DNA of 5,930 nucleotides. Origin: Desulfuromonadaceae bacterium UBA6124 (GTDB lineage: Bacteria > Desulfobacterota > Desulfuromonadia > Desulfuromonadales > Trichloromonadaceae). The notes under the pieces are model-generated. The model was not told the origin of the DNA and ran no database searches. It was given only the letters and a program-made list of their open reading frames with translations. Shown here one piece after another: positions 5,481-5,930 of this stretch. Position numbers and translations under genes: made by a program. Within the stretch, counting starts at the first letter, position 1, and each line of letters opens with the position of its first letter. The DNA lies in NCBI GenBank assembly GCA_002423365.1, contig DIVU01000238.1, forward strand, positions 1 through 5,930, written 5' to 3'.

Positions 5481-5930
5481 TTACTTCTTCACACCGCAAT
5501 CAGCCTGCATCTCCGCCAGTTTCTTGTAGAGATCGTAGCGGGATGCTGTTTCGCGGTTGGCCTGCTCCATGAGCTTCGCCGCCACTTCCGGCTGGGCCTT
5601 CTGCAGCACCCGCCAGCGGTTTTCCCCGGTGGCGAACTCTTCGAAGGTAATGGTCGGCTCCTTCGAGTCGAGTTGCAGCGGGTTCTTCCCGGCATCCGCC
5701 AGACGGGGGTCGTAGCGGAAGAGCGGCCAGTGGCCGCAGGCCACCGCCTTCTTGCATTCGTCTACGGCAGTGGTCATGTCGATGCCGTGAGCGATACAGT
5801 GGCTGTAGGCGATGATCAGCGACGGACCGTCGTAGGCATCCGCTTCGAGCATGGCCTTGACCACTTGGCCGGGATTGGCCATGGAAACCTTGGCGACATA
5901 GATGTTGCCGTAGGTCATGGCGATCATGCC
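5481..5930 (-). CDS. nifJ: Pyruvate:ferredoxin (flavodoxin) oxidoreductase, C-terminal fragment
   Basis: The frame enters from the right edge and gives the last 149 residues of the single-chain pyruvate:ferredoxin oxidoreductase, which is normally near 1,170-1,230 residues. The enzyme interconverts pyruvate plus CoA with acetyl-CoA and CO2, passing electrons to ferredoxin or flavodoxin. The part seen belongs to the thiamine-diphosphate-binding C-terminal domain. Residues 5-12 of the fragment are MTYGNIYV, then GPSLIIAYSHCIAHGIDM at 35-52, WPLFRYDPR at 68-76 and GKNPLQLDSKEPT at 81-93. These runs are highly characteristic of PFOR. It stops soon after the conserved core (QADCGVKK end), without the extra C-terminal domain described for the Desulfovibrio africanus enzyme. 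The cysteine cluster region and pyruvate-binding domains are beyond the window. The start is not visible. It appears to be a separate transcription unit from mqnP. Confidence 0.95.
   Translation of the reverse strand, partial: GMIAMTYGNIYVAKVSMANPGQVVKAMLEADAYDGPSLIIAYSHCIAHGIDMTTAVDECKKAVACGHWPLFRYDPRLADAGKNPLQLDSKEPTITFEEFATGENRWRVLQKAQPEVAAKLMEQANRETASRYDLYKKLAEMQADCGVKK

Overview
This is a GC-rich bacterial window. Every gene I can support lies on the minus strand, so it reads right to left. Gene content suggests an anaerobe of the Desulfuromonas/Geobacter type (former Deltaproteobacteria): a single-chain pyruvate:ferredoxin oxidoreductase, menaquinone made by the futalosine route, and GC-rich codon usage. 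That placement is inference from gene content and protein style; nothing was searched.

Layout in transcription order: (1) 5930-5481, the C-terminal ~149 residues of pyruvate:ferredoxin oxidoreductase, ending at a perfect 14-bp GC-rich hairpin (5422-5452) that looks like its terminator. (2) A 181-bp spacer (5300-5480) holding that terminator, a plausible sigma-70 promoter (5355-5383) and an imperfect 12-bp dyad (5324-5350) at the predicted transcript start. (3) A closely packed run: mqnP (UbiA-family prenyltransferase), ubiX (flavin prenyltransferase), mqnE (aminofutalosine synthase), mqnC (cyclic dehypoxanthinylfutalosine synthase), hisC (histidinol-phosphate aminotransferase) and mutY (adenine glycosylase, cut by the left edge). 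Gaps are 48, 39, 9, 23 and 9-12 bp, consistent with one operon.

Four genes serve menaquinone synthesis. MqnE and MqnC are tandem radical-SAM paralogues acting at two non-consecutive steps of ring formation. MqnP attaches the polyprenyl tail to 1,4-dihydroxy-6-naphthoate. UbiX makes the prenylated FMN needed by a UbiD-type decarboxylase. The other pathway genes (mqnA, mqnD, the nucleosidase step, the UbiD-like decarboxylase and the methyltransferase) are not in the window, so the pathway is split. HisC and MutY are unrelated passengers as far as the sequence shows.

I see no undescribed defence, mobile or RNA system here. The most unusual local feature is the mutY start. It has no ATG, its TTG/GTG start codons lie inside a three-copy 7-bp tandem repeat, and each repeat period contains a Shine-Dalgarno-like GGTGAT. 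A related sequence sits in the mqnP-ubiX spacer.
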